Of a stretch of 64,000 nt of DNA, positions 21,800 through 34,100 are shown piece by piece. Origin of the DNA: Gambelia wislizenii (lineage: Eukaryota; Chordata; Lepidosauria; Squamata; Crotaphytidae); the NCBI GenBank assembly GCA_030847615.1, contig JAUMIR010000001.1, positions 445,462,687 to 445,526,686 of the forward strand, given 5' to 3'. Positions within the stretch are counted from its first letter, which is position 1. Each line of letters begins with the position of its first letter. A program made the position numbers and the translations under genes. The notes under the pieces are model-generated. The model worked only from the letters and a program-made list of their open reading frames with translations. It did not search any database and had not been told where the DNA came from.

Positions 21800-21805
21800 T
21801 TCCGG
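21800..21805 (-). promoter_or_regulatory. Putative ETS/GABP site
   Basis: TTCCGG (CCGGAA on the minus strand, in the context CACCGGAACC) is a good ETS-family core about 45 bp upstream of the DLST ATG. A second, weaker ATCCGG lies near 21779. Confidence 0.45.
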
Positions 21806-21848
21806 TGTGCGCCTTGGGGCTCAGTCTGCCGCCGCTGCCGCCGCCGAG

Positions 21849-21923
21849 ATGCTGTTACTCTCTCTAGCTCGGCCTCGTTGCCTCAGCCGGGTGCTCGGCC
21901 GTTCGCTCTGCGCCATTCGGCAG
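21849..21923 (+). CDS. DLST: DLST exon 1 (start, mitochondrial presequence)
   Basis: Twenty-five codons: [27 protein letters not shown]. Arginines and hydrophobic residues with no acids fit a matrix-targeting helix. The ATG has a GCCGCCGAG context. The frame is open upstream but has no ATG there. Donor is CAG|GTACTG. Confidence 0.95.
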
Positions 21924-24900
21924 GTACTGCCCGGGGAAGGAGGAGAGGGAGGGAGCGAGGGAGGAGGCCGCCCGCCCGCCCGCCCACCCACCCCTGGGCC
22001 AGGACGGCTGGCGGGCGCCAAGGGCAACGGGGAGACGCGGGCAGGGAAGGCAAGGAAAAATCGTCGCCTCACCCGGAGATCGTCACCCCTCTTTTTTCCT
22101 CTTTCTTTTGGTCCGGCCCCGTTGCTGGGGGAAGAACCACTTGGGAAATGGGGGGCGGCGGTGGGGCTCTGAGTGCCATTTTGCCGCCCGGTCTTCACCA
22201 ACCGCCCAGCCTTTTTCGGAGGGCGCGGCCGGCCGGGTTGGAGGCGACGCCTGTGTTTGGCTGCTGGAAGGGGGAGGCTGTTGGAGGTGTCGGGACTGGC
22301 GCAGAACCGAATCGGGGCCTCTGGAGGTTGGAGCCCAGTGACGCTTCTCCTTAACGCGTGTTTGTGTGGGAACGTGTGCGCACGGGTTTGTGGTACCAAC
22401 AGAGGTGGTCGGTCTCCCGTGGCGCATGGGTTTAGTCCTGATTTGTTGTGTCGATGACCCTAATTGCCCTTGGTGCGTGCAAACGAAGCCCTTGCCCTTC
22501 CTAAATGCAAAACAGGTGTAGCACAAGTTCCTTGAGATGCTGCCTTCATTTCTGTCCTAGGTGAAATAAGATCCTCGTTTAATGTTTTTGCTGCCATTGC
22601 ACCACTGCATAAGAATAGTGTCTTTCCAATCTTGTATAATGCCTTTCTAATATTCACTGGTATGTTCACCATTAGTTAGATTTATATCCTGCCTTTCCTC
22701 TAGTGAGCGGAGTTGATTTATATCACACCTTTCCTCCAGTAAGGCTCTTCTCTTCCCCACTTTTATCCACACAGCAACACTGTGAGGTAGGTTAGATTGA
22801 AAAAATGAATGGCTGGCCCAACGTCACTTGGTGAAATTCATTGTCTCTTGGGTGTTGGATAATCGTAGAGTTGGAAAAGACCACAAGGGTCATCCAGCCT
22901 CTGCTTAAAGACCTCTAAGGAAGGAGACTCCACCATGCTCCAAGGGATTGTGTTCAACTGCCGAACAGCTCTTACACAAAGCATTCCTGACAGATCATAG
23001 AATCATAGAATTGTAGAGTTGGAAGAGATCACAAGGGCCATCCAGTCCAACCCCCTGCCATGCAGGAAATCATGATAAAAGCATCTCCAACAGATGGCCA
23101 TCCAGCCTCTGTTTAAAGACCTCCAAGGAAGGAGACCCCACCACACTCTGAGGGAGTGTGTGCCACTGCCAAACAGCTCTTACTGTCAAAAAGTTCCTCC
23201 TAATGTTGAGGTGGAATCTCTGTTCCTGGAGCTTGCATCCACTGCTTTGTGTTGTAGTCTCTGGAGCAGCAAAAAACAAACTTGCTCCATCCTCAATGTG
23301 ACACCCCTTCAAATACTTAAACAGGGCTATCATATCACCCCTTAACCATCTTTTTTTCCAGGCTAAACATACCCAGCTCCCTAAGTCTTTCCTCATAAGG
23401 GATGGTTTCCAGACCTTTCACCATTTTAGTCACCCTCCTCTGGACACGCTCCAATTTGTCAATATCCTTTTTGAACTGTGGTGCCCAGAACTCGACACAG
23501 TATTCTAGGTGAGGCCTGACCAAGGCAGAATAGAGTGGCACTATTACTTCTCTTGATCTAGACACTATACTGCCTTATGAGGAAAGACTTACGGAGCTGA
23601 GATAAAGAGCTCTTAAGTCTGAGCCTCACACTCTGACCACTTCAACACAAAGACATAGCCATGTTAATCTGCTTCAGTATGCAAAGGGATCTTGTAGTAC
23701 CTTTGGCACTGAGAAAAAAAAAAACTTTTCTCTGTTTCCCCCCCTCTCAGGTTAGTTGCAAAGGTGCTACAAGATCCCTTTGTGCATTGCAACACAGTAG
23801 CTCTGTGTATTTCTAGTGGCTCTGTAAAGTTCCTTTCAGCACAGAAAATATTTTCCTTTGGCCACAGTCTTGTTGATTGTAATTAATGTGCTTGTTGTGT
23901 GCCTTCAAGTCATTTCTGATTTATAGTTACCCTAAGGTCACAGGGTTTTCTTGGCAAGATTTGTTCAGAGGGGGTTTACCTTTGCCTTCGTCTAAGAGTG
24001 TATGACGTGCCCAAGGTCACCCATTGGGTTTTCACTGCTGAGTGGGGATTTGAACACAGGTCTCCAGAGTCATAGTCCAATACCCAAACCACTTACACCA
24101 GTGGCTCTTAACCTTTTGTTTACCAGGACCTCCTTTAAATATCTTTTATTGCCATGGACCCCCAAGATTTAACCTGATAATAATAATACCTAATAATAAA
24201 AATAATAGTAATACAATTTCACCATCCATTAAACCTTCCTTCAGAGACACTGCTGCTTCCTGCAAGTTTGTGGCTGGAGCAGATTGAATGGCAATGCGCA
24301 GGCCAAGCCTTGGCTCCTGTCATGTGGCCGCTCCACTGCAGGGAAGAGGTGGGCTGAGCACCTGTGCAAGGGATCTCTGTGCAGATCCCTATGAGGATAT
24401 TGTGGTCCCCTGGGGGGTCCCCAGATCACAGATTAAGAACCACTGACTTACACCACACTGGTTCTCTATTAGTTTGTGCCCACCAGGGTTTCCCCCTTTT
24501 TTCATCATTTTTAGTGGAATAGGAGGAGCAGAGGAATTGCTGTGGCATTTCTATTGTGGGAAGTGATATGGAAAAATTAATAATTGTTGGGATGTTGTCA
24601 AACCACTCTCAGCTTCATGAGCAGTGACTGAATAATTCAGACATAAGGTATTTTGGCTTTCAAACACTGTTAACTAAACAAACAGTTGTTGGAAGAACTT
24701 GAACAAAAGTTGAATGGAGATCAGGAGGGAAAGTTGTGCTTGCTGTATGTTGAATAACAAAAGCCAAGTGTGCTGTTTTGGGGATTAGATGAGAGAACAT
24801 TGACAATTTGAGATGGTTGGTATAAAAATTAAAAACAGAATGCCAGATGATTTGAGAGTTGTGGACTGGATAAGGAAGTGGAGGAGGGGATATAAGAATG

Positions 24901-26423
24901 TATTAATAAGGTGTCTGCGTTCTGCAGATAGAAGGAAGAATTGAAAGGAAGTAGATGAGTATAGAAGAATTTTGCCATAAGTATATCTTTGATCTGTGTT
25001 CTAAGTGGAGACCTGGTGTTCCACTATGATAACTAATCAATCAGGTTTTAGACTTTGGCCTGTTAAGGGCCATAAAATTTATTTTCCTTTGAATTCATGA
25101 TTTTCCAACATGAAAATAAGGAGCAGACTGAAAGGAAGTAATGAGTACACACAGATGTGTGTAGTCTTGAACTACACATACAGAATCGTGTGTGATAGAA
25201 ACATATTGCAGAGGATAGTCATAAGATAGGTCCAGTGTTTATCTGTAGCATGTAGATGAGTTTTGTTGTTTTTCTTACAAACTTGATGGCATTTGGAATA
25301 ATGTGGTCCTAAAGGATCATACGTTTGGTACTTTTCTGAAGCACACACTTCTGAGGATGTCTATGGACTTTGGTCATCATAGAATGGATTTAGAGCATGG
25401 ATTTCATAAGTTGTTTTTCTCAACCCATGAGTCTGTTACTCCATGAATGCAGGATTCTTGTCTTCTACCAGTGAGAACATCTCTTTCTTGACAGTATCAT
25501 CCTTGCTTTCTTTTTTTTGTGAAAGGTCACATAAGAGGCACCCCAGTGGATCTCATTTTTGTTTGTTAGAAACTTATAAAACTTAACTGAGGAACCATGT
25601 AACATGAAGCTTCAGTTCTATCAAGGAATTCTGGTGGGTATATTCAGAAGCGCAGAGTAGTACTGCATTAAGAAATTATTTGTATTATTCTCTGCTTTAT
25701 TTTAACTACGTACTCTATACAGTACATATTCTGAAATGTTTCGATTACTCATATCTAAAGCTAACAATCTGAGCTATGCTCTCTTGAAAACTGTCCTTGA
25801 CTCTGTATATAGAGTACAGTGCATATAGAGAACAGTAGCGGATACAATCATTAGTTGAAAGTGTCCTTGATCATATTAGGCATTCTTGCTATTATACCTG
25901 AAGTGTTTTATAATCTACTGTATATTCTGATAGCAAAATATGACAATCAGCTTTTCAAGATTATTCAGGGTTGACCATAGATTTGAACCCACCTTTTGGT
26001 TTTTATGATTGTCTTTGGGAGTTGCCTTAGGTCTCATTCTGAGAGAAAGGCAGCATATGCAAATGGAAAAAACAAATAAACTTTCAATGGCTTTTCATTC
26101 ATATTATCATTTAAATGCTTGTACAAAAGTACAGTACTTTATAATTGTTAATTGACTGACACAAAAGTGTCAGATTTAATACCACTTGACAGAATTTATG
26201 ATTGGAAAGCTTTTCACTTTAAATATTGCAGAATTAAAAGCTTAGATTTCATGATACCTCAGAGAAACATTTTATTTCCTAACCTGAGAGCTTGAAATAA
26301 ATCTTTTTATCACAAGTCAGTGCTTTTTGGACTAAAGACCCAAGTTATAGATTATGTGATTGTCATACTTTAATATTTAGCTTCCATATAATGTAAAATT
26401 ATGTAAAACTATTAGATTAAATA

Positions 26424-26463
<40 letters not shown>

Positions 26464-28039
26464 AGGCTCAGTAATCTGTTCCTCTCTCCCATTAAGACCC
26501 TGTGCACACTCAGTCCCATTAAATATAATCTTGCGACCATGAACATAACAGCAAAGAAATTTGATTGCTGGTCCTAAACTCTCTGGACATTTTTTTCCCT
26601 ATGAAAAAAATGCTTTTGCAAACTTAGGACTTCTTTCTCTGACAGAATAGGGTAATCACATGCTATTACTGAGTAGGAGCTACTGTGACCTACTGAGTCC
26701 AAGTGTATTGTTTTTTCTAGTGCAAAATATTATTTATTTATTTATTTATTTATTTATACCCCGCTCTTCAGCCAGAAGGCTATCAGAGCGGCTTACAAAT
26801 TATTTTAAGCAACAGCAATTTACACATCTACACTGTATTAAGCAGTTTCCAATGAGTGTTCGCTAATTGCCCCCACAAGCTGGGTACTCATTTTACTGAC
26901 CTACGAAAGGATGGAAGGCTGAGTGAACCTTGGAGCCCGCTGGAATTGAACTTGCGACGTGGTGACTTGCAGTACTGGCATTTAACCACTGCGCCACCAT
27001 GATATGAAATATCATGAATCTGCCCAAAATGTTTGTCTAGTGCAAAATGTGGAATAGCATGAAATGAGTCTGCCTTGAATCATTCCTGAGTGCTCTTTGC
27101 AATGGTGATTGTATCATCTTTCTCTTTGGCAGGGGAACTGTCTACAGGGGAAACGTTCACTTTCTGGTGAGTCTTATATTGGTATTAATAGCTTGTGTGT
27201 CTCATAATCACTGTAATAAGAAGAATGTGGCCAAAACATGGCTTAAAAGTGCAACAAAAATCCATTCTAATTTTTTCCTTAAAACCAACTTTTAACAAAC
27301 TGACTAAAAATTAAATTGTGAAGCAGATCACTTACAGACATCTACTAGTTTTACTGCATAGCAGTGGTTCTTAACCTGTTCCATGGACCGCTAGCAGGCC
27401 ACGAAGTCATCACAGGGGGGCTGCAAAGGCCAGCTCTCTTCCTTTCTTCCTCCCAAGGTTCATCTGGGAACTCTGAAAGAAAAGGGTAAGAAGATACCTC
27501 TGTGGCAAAGACACCTTGCCCAAACAAGTTCCTGCAGCCACAGCTGGGTGTCCCTCCTCACTCACTCTCTGACTCCCTCCCTTCCCTCCTGTCCATCTTC
27601 TTTTGCTGACTGCCATCAAGCATAGCACAGCCAAGCTCCAGCAGCATACCTCATAAAGGTCCCTTGAAGCCATGCCTAGCTATGGGACTGGGGCTCCCAA
27701 GCACCACTCTTGCCTCCCTGCTCTTGCCATGCAAGGGTGTTTGTGTGTTCCTCCCCTCCCCACTTGCTGCTGTCTGACTGGAGCAAAACGAAAACTGTTG
27801 TGCAGAATGTCAGGTTTTAGGGCTGCCAGTGTGTGCAGAAATCAAGGCAAAGGAAGATGGTGAGAGGCAGTTCTAGAGCAGAGGGAGCCTCGTTCTGGAT
27901 GTCTGTGAGCAAGGGAATGTATTACATGTGTGTGCACACATGTCCACACATGCATGCATGTTCTGCCTTCAAGAACCTCCCCGCATGAGCATCAAAGCAG
28001 TGTGCAGGGTAGAGAAACAAGAAGCAAGCTTGATCTTTC

Positions 28040-28100
<61 letters not shown>

Positions 28101-31100
28101 GCAAGCAAAGTCCCAACACCTTATGCTACTAGATACATCAGAGAGGTCTTTGGTGGCCAAAATGCATGGAGGAGGGACTTAGGGCAGGTGAGGTTAAGGG
28201 GGTCAGACCCTAAGTCTTGGTGGTCCACAGAAACAAAAGATATTTAAAGAGGACCCATTGTAAAGAAAAGTTTAAGAATTAGTGCTGTATAAGGTAATGA
28301 GCCCACTCAAACATCAGATACGTTTTGCAGACTAGAATAGTTGAAAGAGATAATAATGTAGGGAAAGCATAATCACCAGTTTTTGAATCTCTTTTCTTGC
28401 TGGCAGCTGTTTGTTGTTAACTCCCTTCAAGTCAATTTCCATGTATGGCAAACCTATTAATGAGACATCTCTAAGACACCCTATCCTCAACAGCCCTGCC
28501 GACTTAGAGCTGTGTCCTCCCTGATTGGATCTATTCATCTTGAATGTGTTCTTCCTCTTTTTCTACTGTCTTCTTCCTTACCAAGCATTATTGTCTTTTC
28601 TAGTGAGTCATACCTTCTCATGATGTGGCCCAAGTACGACAGCCTAAATTTAGTCATTCTGGCTTCTAGGGAGAGGTCACGCTTAGTTTGTTCTAGGACC
28701 CATTTATTTTGTCTTGTTTAGCTGTCCACAGTATCCATAGAACTCTCCTAATAACTTTGGATACAATTCTGTGTCCATTTACCTGGATGATTCTTCCACT
28801 GAACTTGGTGGAATTTAACTTCAGAATAGACATATATATAGTTACACCATTCTTACATAGCACTTCCGATAAAATGAATCCATATTAGTCCATACTTTCA
28901 AGTTTTTATAAATGGAGTGTTGTAAGTTATTCTGGTAATTTATCAAAATAGGGAAAGATCACAGAGTACACAAAATTAACTAGCTGTTCTCCCAAATTTA
29001 GATGAACAAGGTGATTCTATGGGAAATGTGGTGCTGGAAGGAGATCTTCAAAATATTCAGACATTTTTCAGGGTCAGTCTTGTGTCATTGTATTCTTAAT
29101 TTCTGGATATCTATCTTGTCTACCTTTTTGGTCAGTACTAAGCTTCCTAGTGCAAGTGCTGGTTATACTTATAGATTGATGAGGATTAGGGAAACAATAA
29201 GATTCACAATTACTTCCTAAACCCAGTGATTATCAGAAAATTTTCTTCCAGCTTTTTATAAACACTTAAACCTTTTGTCTTGGTCTGCAAGTTATTGTAT
29301 TAAGTGACCTAAAATAACCAGATTTCTAATTGAAGTTACTTCTGCTTCGTAGGTGTCTCTCGATGCCAGGGGCTGGCTTATGCCAGCAGCAGGAAGCATT
29401 TGTAAGTATAAAGCTTACAGAGTCAGCAAATGTAAACTAGCACAACATATTATAGTTGGGAATAGCTAGCACAGCACCAGTTTGTAATTACTGTATATTA
29501 TAGCCTCAGAGAGGGGGTTATGTGTGTGGCTACTGTTTTTATTGAAACCTGCAGCTTGTTGGAAAGATTCTCCTCTACAGGTACATATGTGGTTCTAGTA
29601 AACCATATCATATGCACAGCCCATTGTCTGGAAAGATGTTGTGGTGTTATGACTGATGGACTATTTTTGCCTTTTGCAATTGAATATATAAGGGAAGTAA
29701 ATCTGATGTCACTGTGCTAATCCATTCAGGTGTTCTTAAATGTAGGACTGTTCATGAATTCAGTTGAGGTAAGTATGTGTTAAGTTTTCTGTAGGGTGAG
29801 ATGGCAGGACGAATCCATTATCATTGGGAAACTAGGACTGCCCAGTCAAAGCAGAAAGTTGACCTGGACTTGTAGAAATTCAATCAGGATCCAGCTCCTC
29901 CACTTCTTTGAACTCCTTTGTTTTATTTTCCTTGCCTTTTTCTACTGTACTCCCCGTCCCTCTACTGCCTAGCCTTGCTTCCTTTTGACTAAAAAAAAAA
30001 AAACCCTTCTTTGCCTCTCTCCCCCCACATTGCTCCTTCGCTCACTCCCCCCCTTTTTTTTTCGCTGTCCCTGCTCACAAGCCGGAGGACTCTATTACAT
30101 ATAAAATCCCTGAAAGAGAGATGAGGAACATTGGGCCTTCCAAATGTTGTTGGATTATAGCTTGTACCAATCATAGCCAGTGGTGAAGGATTGTGAAAAT
30201 TACACTCCAACAACATCTGAAGGTCTGTATTGTTCCCATCTCTGCTCTAAAACATGTCTTTCAGCTACTTGGGTTACTTACCCAAGCTCATCCTAGAAAT
30301 ATGCTGTCTCTAAATTGTTGAATACCTTGAATTAGACTCTTCCAGGAACTGTGTATGAACTCATGTTAAACCACATGCACCAGGATTTTTAGGAAAAAAA
30401 ATGAATTGAGTGAATTGTGCCGTATTCATTACTTTCAGTGAAAATTCCAGTATATTGAGAGTCAGCGTCAGGTTTAACTTTTAATGTCCATTCTGTGTAT
30501 TTTCTGACCCCAGTAAGAATTCTACCTCCTCCCAAATCATGCTAACCTGACAAACTGAGCACTTCTACTTTGCTACATCATGGATTGCCAGAAAATAAAG
30601 TGGGCCTTTTTTATTCATCCCAGTACATTTCACTGGCTGTACAAAAAAGCAGCAAAAGGGTATATTTCTGGGGGGACATTTTTGTTGCAGGTGCTTTGTT
30701 TGTTTTTAGTTGTACCTGGCAAGTGGCCGTAATAGGAGAAATTGTTAACGACTGTTCAGGTGGCAATATCACAGATACCTTACATTGTAGGTCTAGTTCT
30801 ACAAAGAACATGAGTCTTGGGTATTAAAATGAACCATCTTGATGTATAAGAGTTAAAAGCAGTGGCACAGTGGCTTATAGGCATTCTAGCAAACCTGGGA
30901 CAAATACAACATCTGCATTACTTAAATAGGAGATGGGCAGCTTTGAAAAGGCCTAGTGGGCAATTTTTCAGCCCCAGGCCTCACTGCAGGCCTCTTTAGG
31001 CCTGGCAAATCTGAAAAACTGAGAACTTTAAAGATGAAAGTGACACAGTACCAACTATCAATTTTGTTTTCTGAAGTTGGGAATGGCATCATTCAACCTT

Positions 31101-34100
31101 GAAAAACCATTGCTCCTGGGAGTTTCCAGGGGGAGGGGGAAATGGGCTTCAAGCAGATTTTTTTTCAGGATGAGTTATCGCTGGAGTGGTCTGCAAGTTG
31201 CCAAAATGCACTTTGTCCATCTCATATTTTGATGCTTCCTATGGGATAGCAGTAGATCTTATTCTTTCTTCCTCTCCAGGGTAAATAGCTCCCGTGTCTT
31301 CACTGTCCGTTATTTCAGAAGCACCACAGTATGCAGTAAGTAACTCAGATGGCTGTAAATGTGTGGAGAGGTCTGGTCTACATGCAGATTTTCTACTTGC
31401 TGAAATACATGTAGACTTGCTTCTTAGCTCAAATTTACATCATCATTCTTATTTTTAGCTTTTATGCAGAGGCACAAATTAATAACAAAATAGATTTGGG
31501 CTTCTTATCACACTGCTGATTGTGATGCTCTGCTATAGGCTGGGCTCTGGCATGTTAAATCCCTTTCTGATATTTTCCCTGTGCTTCAGTTCAAGCACTT
31601 TTTATATAACATCAGCAGAGTAAATAGCATCATACAGGTGCATACAAACTAAAAGGAGTGTTCCTTGTCCTGAGGAACTTATGATTTATGTTTCCGTTGT
31701 GTGAAAGATAGAAGCTCTATTCATGCATCATGCTAAATCTGAGCCATAATTTATTGTGATGTGAATAAGCAGGACTGAGCGATACCAGCCATGAGCTTAC
31801 ATCTCACCCCAAACTAGGAGGAGAAACTTGAAAGCTTTCACTTCCACCCTTATTATATCATCCGGGTGGATAAATTTTGATTAACACTGACAGTGTTTAC
31901 TTTCAGTCAGGCCAATTCCAAGCCATAGTTACAGAAGCTGGCAAGTTTAAACTAAGCATAGTTTACCACACTGCCAGGTTTGAATGACATGGCAAGCTGT
32001 GATGGCATAGGCCAAAGTTCATGGCAGTTAATTCCTCCTCGTTGTTATGCTATGATTTAACATGATGTATAAACACAGCCAGTGGAAGATAGGGAGATGC
32101 AAGAGTAACTGGATCACCATGCCCAAAAGCAATTAAGTTTGTGGATGTATTGCATACAGAAGAAATGCCTTTCTTTGTTCTGAATTTCCTGCCAGTCATT
32201 TTTATTGGGTGAGCCCCAATTTTTAATATTATGGGGGAAGATGTTAAAAATTATCTGAAGAAGAGATGGGTTTGAAGCTGAGGTTGAAAGACAGGTGGCA
32301 CCATGCAGATGTTCTAGTAGTGAGTTCTGACCAGTAGGAGCTACAAGGAAGCATGTGACAAGTCATTTAAGGCAGTATTTGCTGTGATTATTTTCTTGAC
32401 ATATTTTTCTGGAAATGGTACTTATTTGTAGATGTCCCAGAGTTTGAAATGGCAAAATGTGATCCATATGTTCATATTTCTTTTATAGGGGAGGACATTG
32501 TTACAGTGAACACACCAGCTTTTGCAGAATCCGTCACAGAGGGAGATGTCAGGTGGGAGAAAGGTGAGAGGCTGTCCCTCCCCTTGGTCACTGTACCAGA
32601 TGTCGTCTTTTTCTTTTCTTTTTCCATATATCCTTCTCTTGATCCTGTGCAGAAATGGACTGAAATTTTAATTGGGAAAAGAGCTCTGGATACTCATAGT
32701 TAAAGGTTGGCACAACATTGTAGGTGAGAAGATTGAGGATTTATAAAAGGAAATCTTCCATGAGGGAGGGAGAGATGTTTGTTCTCTTGTTATTATGATT
32801 TTACAAGTACATTGTATGAAAATAGATACGAAGAACTAAAACAAGCAGTGAAACATTGCTGTGACCTCAAAGAAAATAGTAAAGCAATTGCTCCTTATTT
32901 CACTGTTGTTCTTTTTGTCGTTTAGCTGTGGGAGACACAGTAGCAGAAGATGAAGTGGTATGTGAGATTGAAACAGACAAGGTAAGTGTACTATTTTTCT
33001 TTTTCTTTTTAATTTATCATTATCAATGCCGCTATTAAGCACAGTACAAAAACCCACTTTTATTTGTATGTGTAGATAGGGTTGGAAAAATTAAATGGAC
33101 AGTCACAAAACATAGGCAAGAGGCAGTCACTTGCAAATTACACCAAGTCATTTAATAGTCTAGCTTCTGAGTATGAAAAAAAATATTTCAGTTATGCTTG
33201 CTGGGAGCTAATATCTCCTCCACCATTCTCAGATTGACAGTGAAACAGTCTTATGTACAGGGAAGAAAACAAGGTTGATTATTAAACATGTATACCATTG
33301 CCTTCTTCAGAGACTATAAAACAATGAACAGTTCTTCTAAAGCGATCAGTCTCCATTGTCTTCATGCAGTGAAGTGCAGTAACTTGTTTACTAATATATA
33401 CTTTTCAGAATACGTTGTCGCTTCATATTCGCTGGAGTTAGAGATGGAGCACCACCGCAAAAGTGAAAAAAAATGCAAATAAGTTAAGCCCCGCTCCTAA
33501 CATGCATATTACACTACAGTATTGTAGACTTCTCTCCTGCCAACAGGACTGCCAATACCTGCCACCACACAACTCCAGCTTGCTTTCTTACCTTGCACCA
33601 AAACAGCGTTGGCCATTTAAAACAGTAAGGTTTAAAGTAACGGGCAATGATGTTTTAGTGCAAAGTACAAAAGCAAGCTAGAGTTGTTTTGTAGCCAGGA
33701 CAGGAAGAGAGGTGAGGAGGGTGGGGTCTTGGAATTTGAGCTAGTTGAGCAGCAGCTACAAACCGCAAATATGCAAAACTGAGAATGTGAAAACTGTGAA
33801 TATGAAGGGACAACTGTATATGTAAAATGCTGTGCTTCTTTACATCATTTCTACTAGAGGGCCAATTTCAGATATGCATCATTAATTCCTCTTCAAGTAT
33901 TCACACTGTTTTCTTCCCACTGTTAGTAGGGAACTCATTCTTCTTTTATCTGCAGACATCTGTGCAGGTTCCAGCTCCTGCAGCTGGTATAATTGAAGCA
34001 CTTCTGGTCCCTGATGGAGGGAAAGTAGAAGGAGGTACACCTTTGTTTAAACTCAGGAAAACTGGAGGTAAGTCAGGACCGTGTAACTAACTGATCATCT

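Larger units (their letters stand above)
21590..22480 (+). promoter_or_regulatory. DLST: CpG-island promoter of DLST
   Basis: GC and CpG content rise sharply over this block compared with the AT-rich flanks. It contains exon 1 of DLST. No TATA box is evident, which fits a housekeeping mitochondrial gene. The core of an NRF-1 site (GCGCGTGCGC, 21690-21699) and an ETS/GABP-type TTCCGG (21800-21805) lie just upstream of the ATG. These two factors are known regulators of nuclear genes for mitochondrial proteins. The transcription start was not located exactly. Confidence 0.8.

Noticed and set aside
21759..21848. Upstream in-frame extension of DLST exon 1
   Set aside because: The frame is open but begins at a TTG, with no ATG before 21849. 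The conserved protein starts at MLLLSLARP.
21821..22526. Several overlapping open frames on both strands of the CpG island
   Set aside because: They are GC-rich composition artefacts around DLST exon 1 with no recognisable domains.
27928..28247. Ser/Leu- and Arg/Glu-repeat open frames
   Set aside because: They are translations of a (CT)n(CA)n microsatellite inside a hAT-like element.
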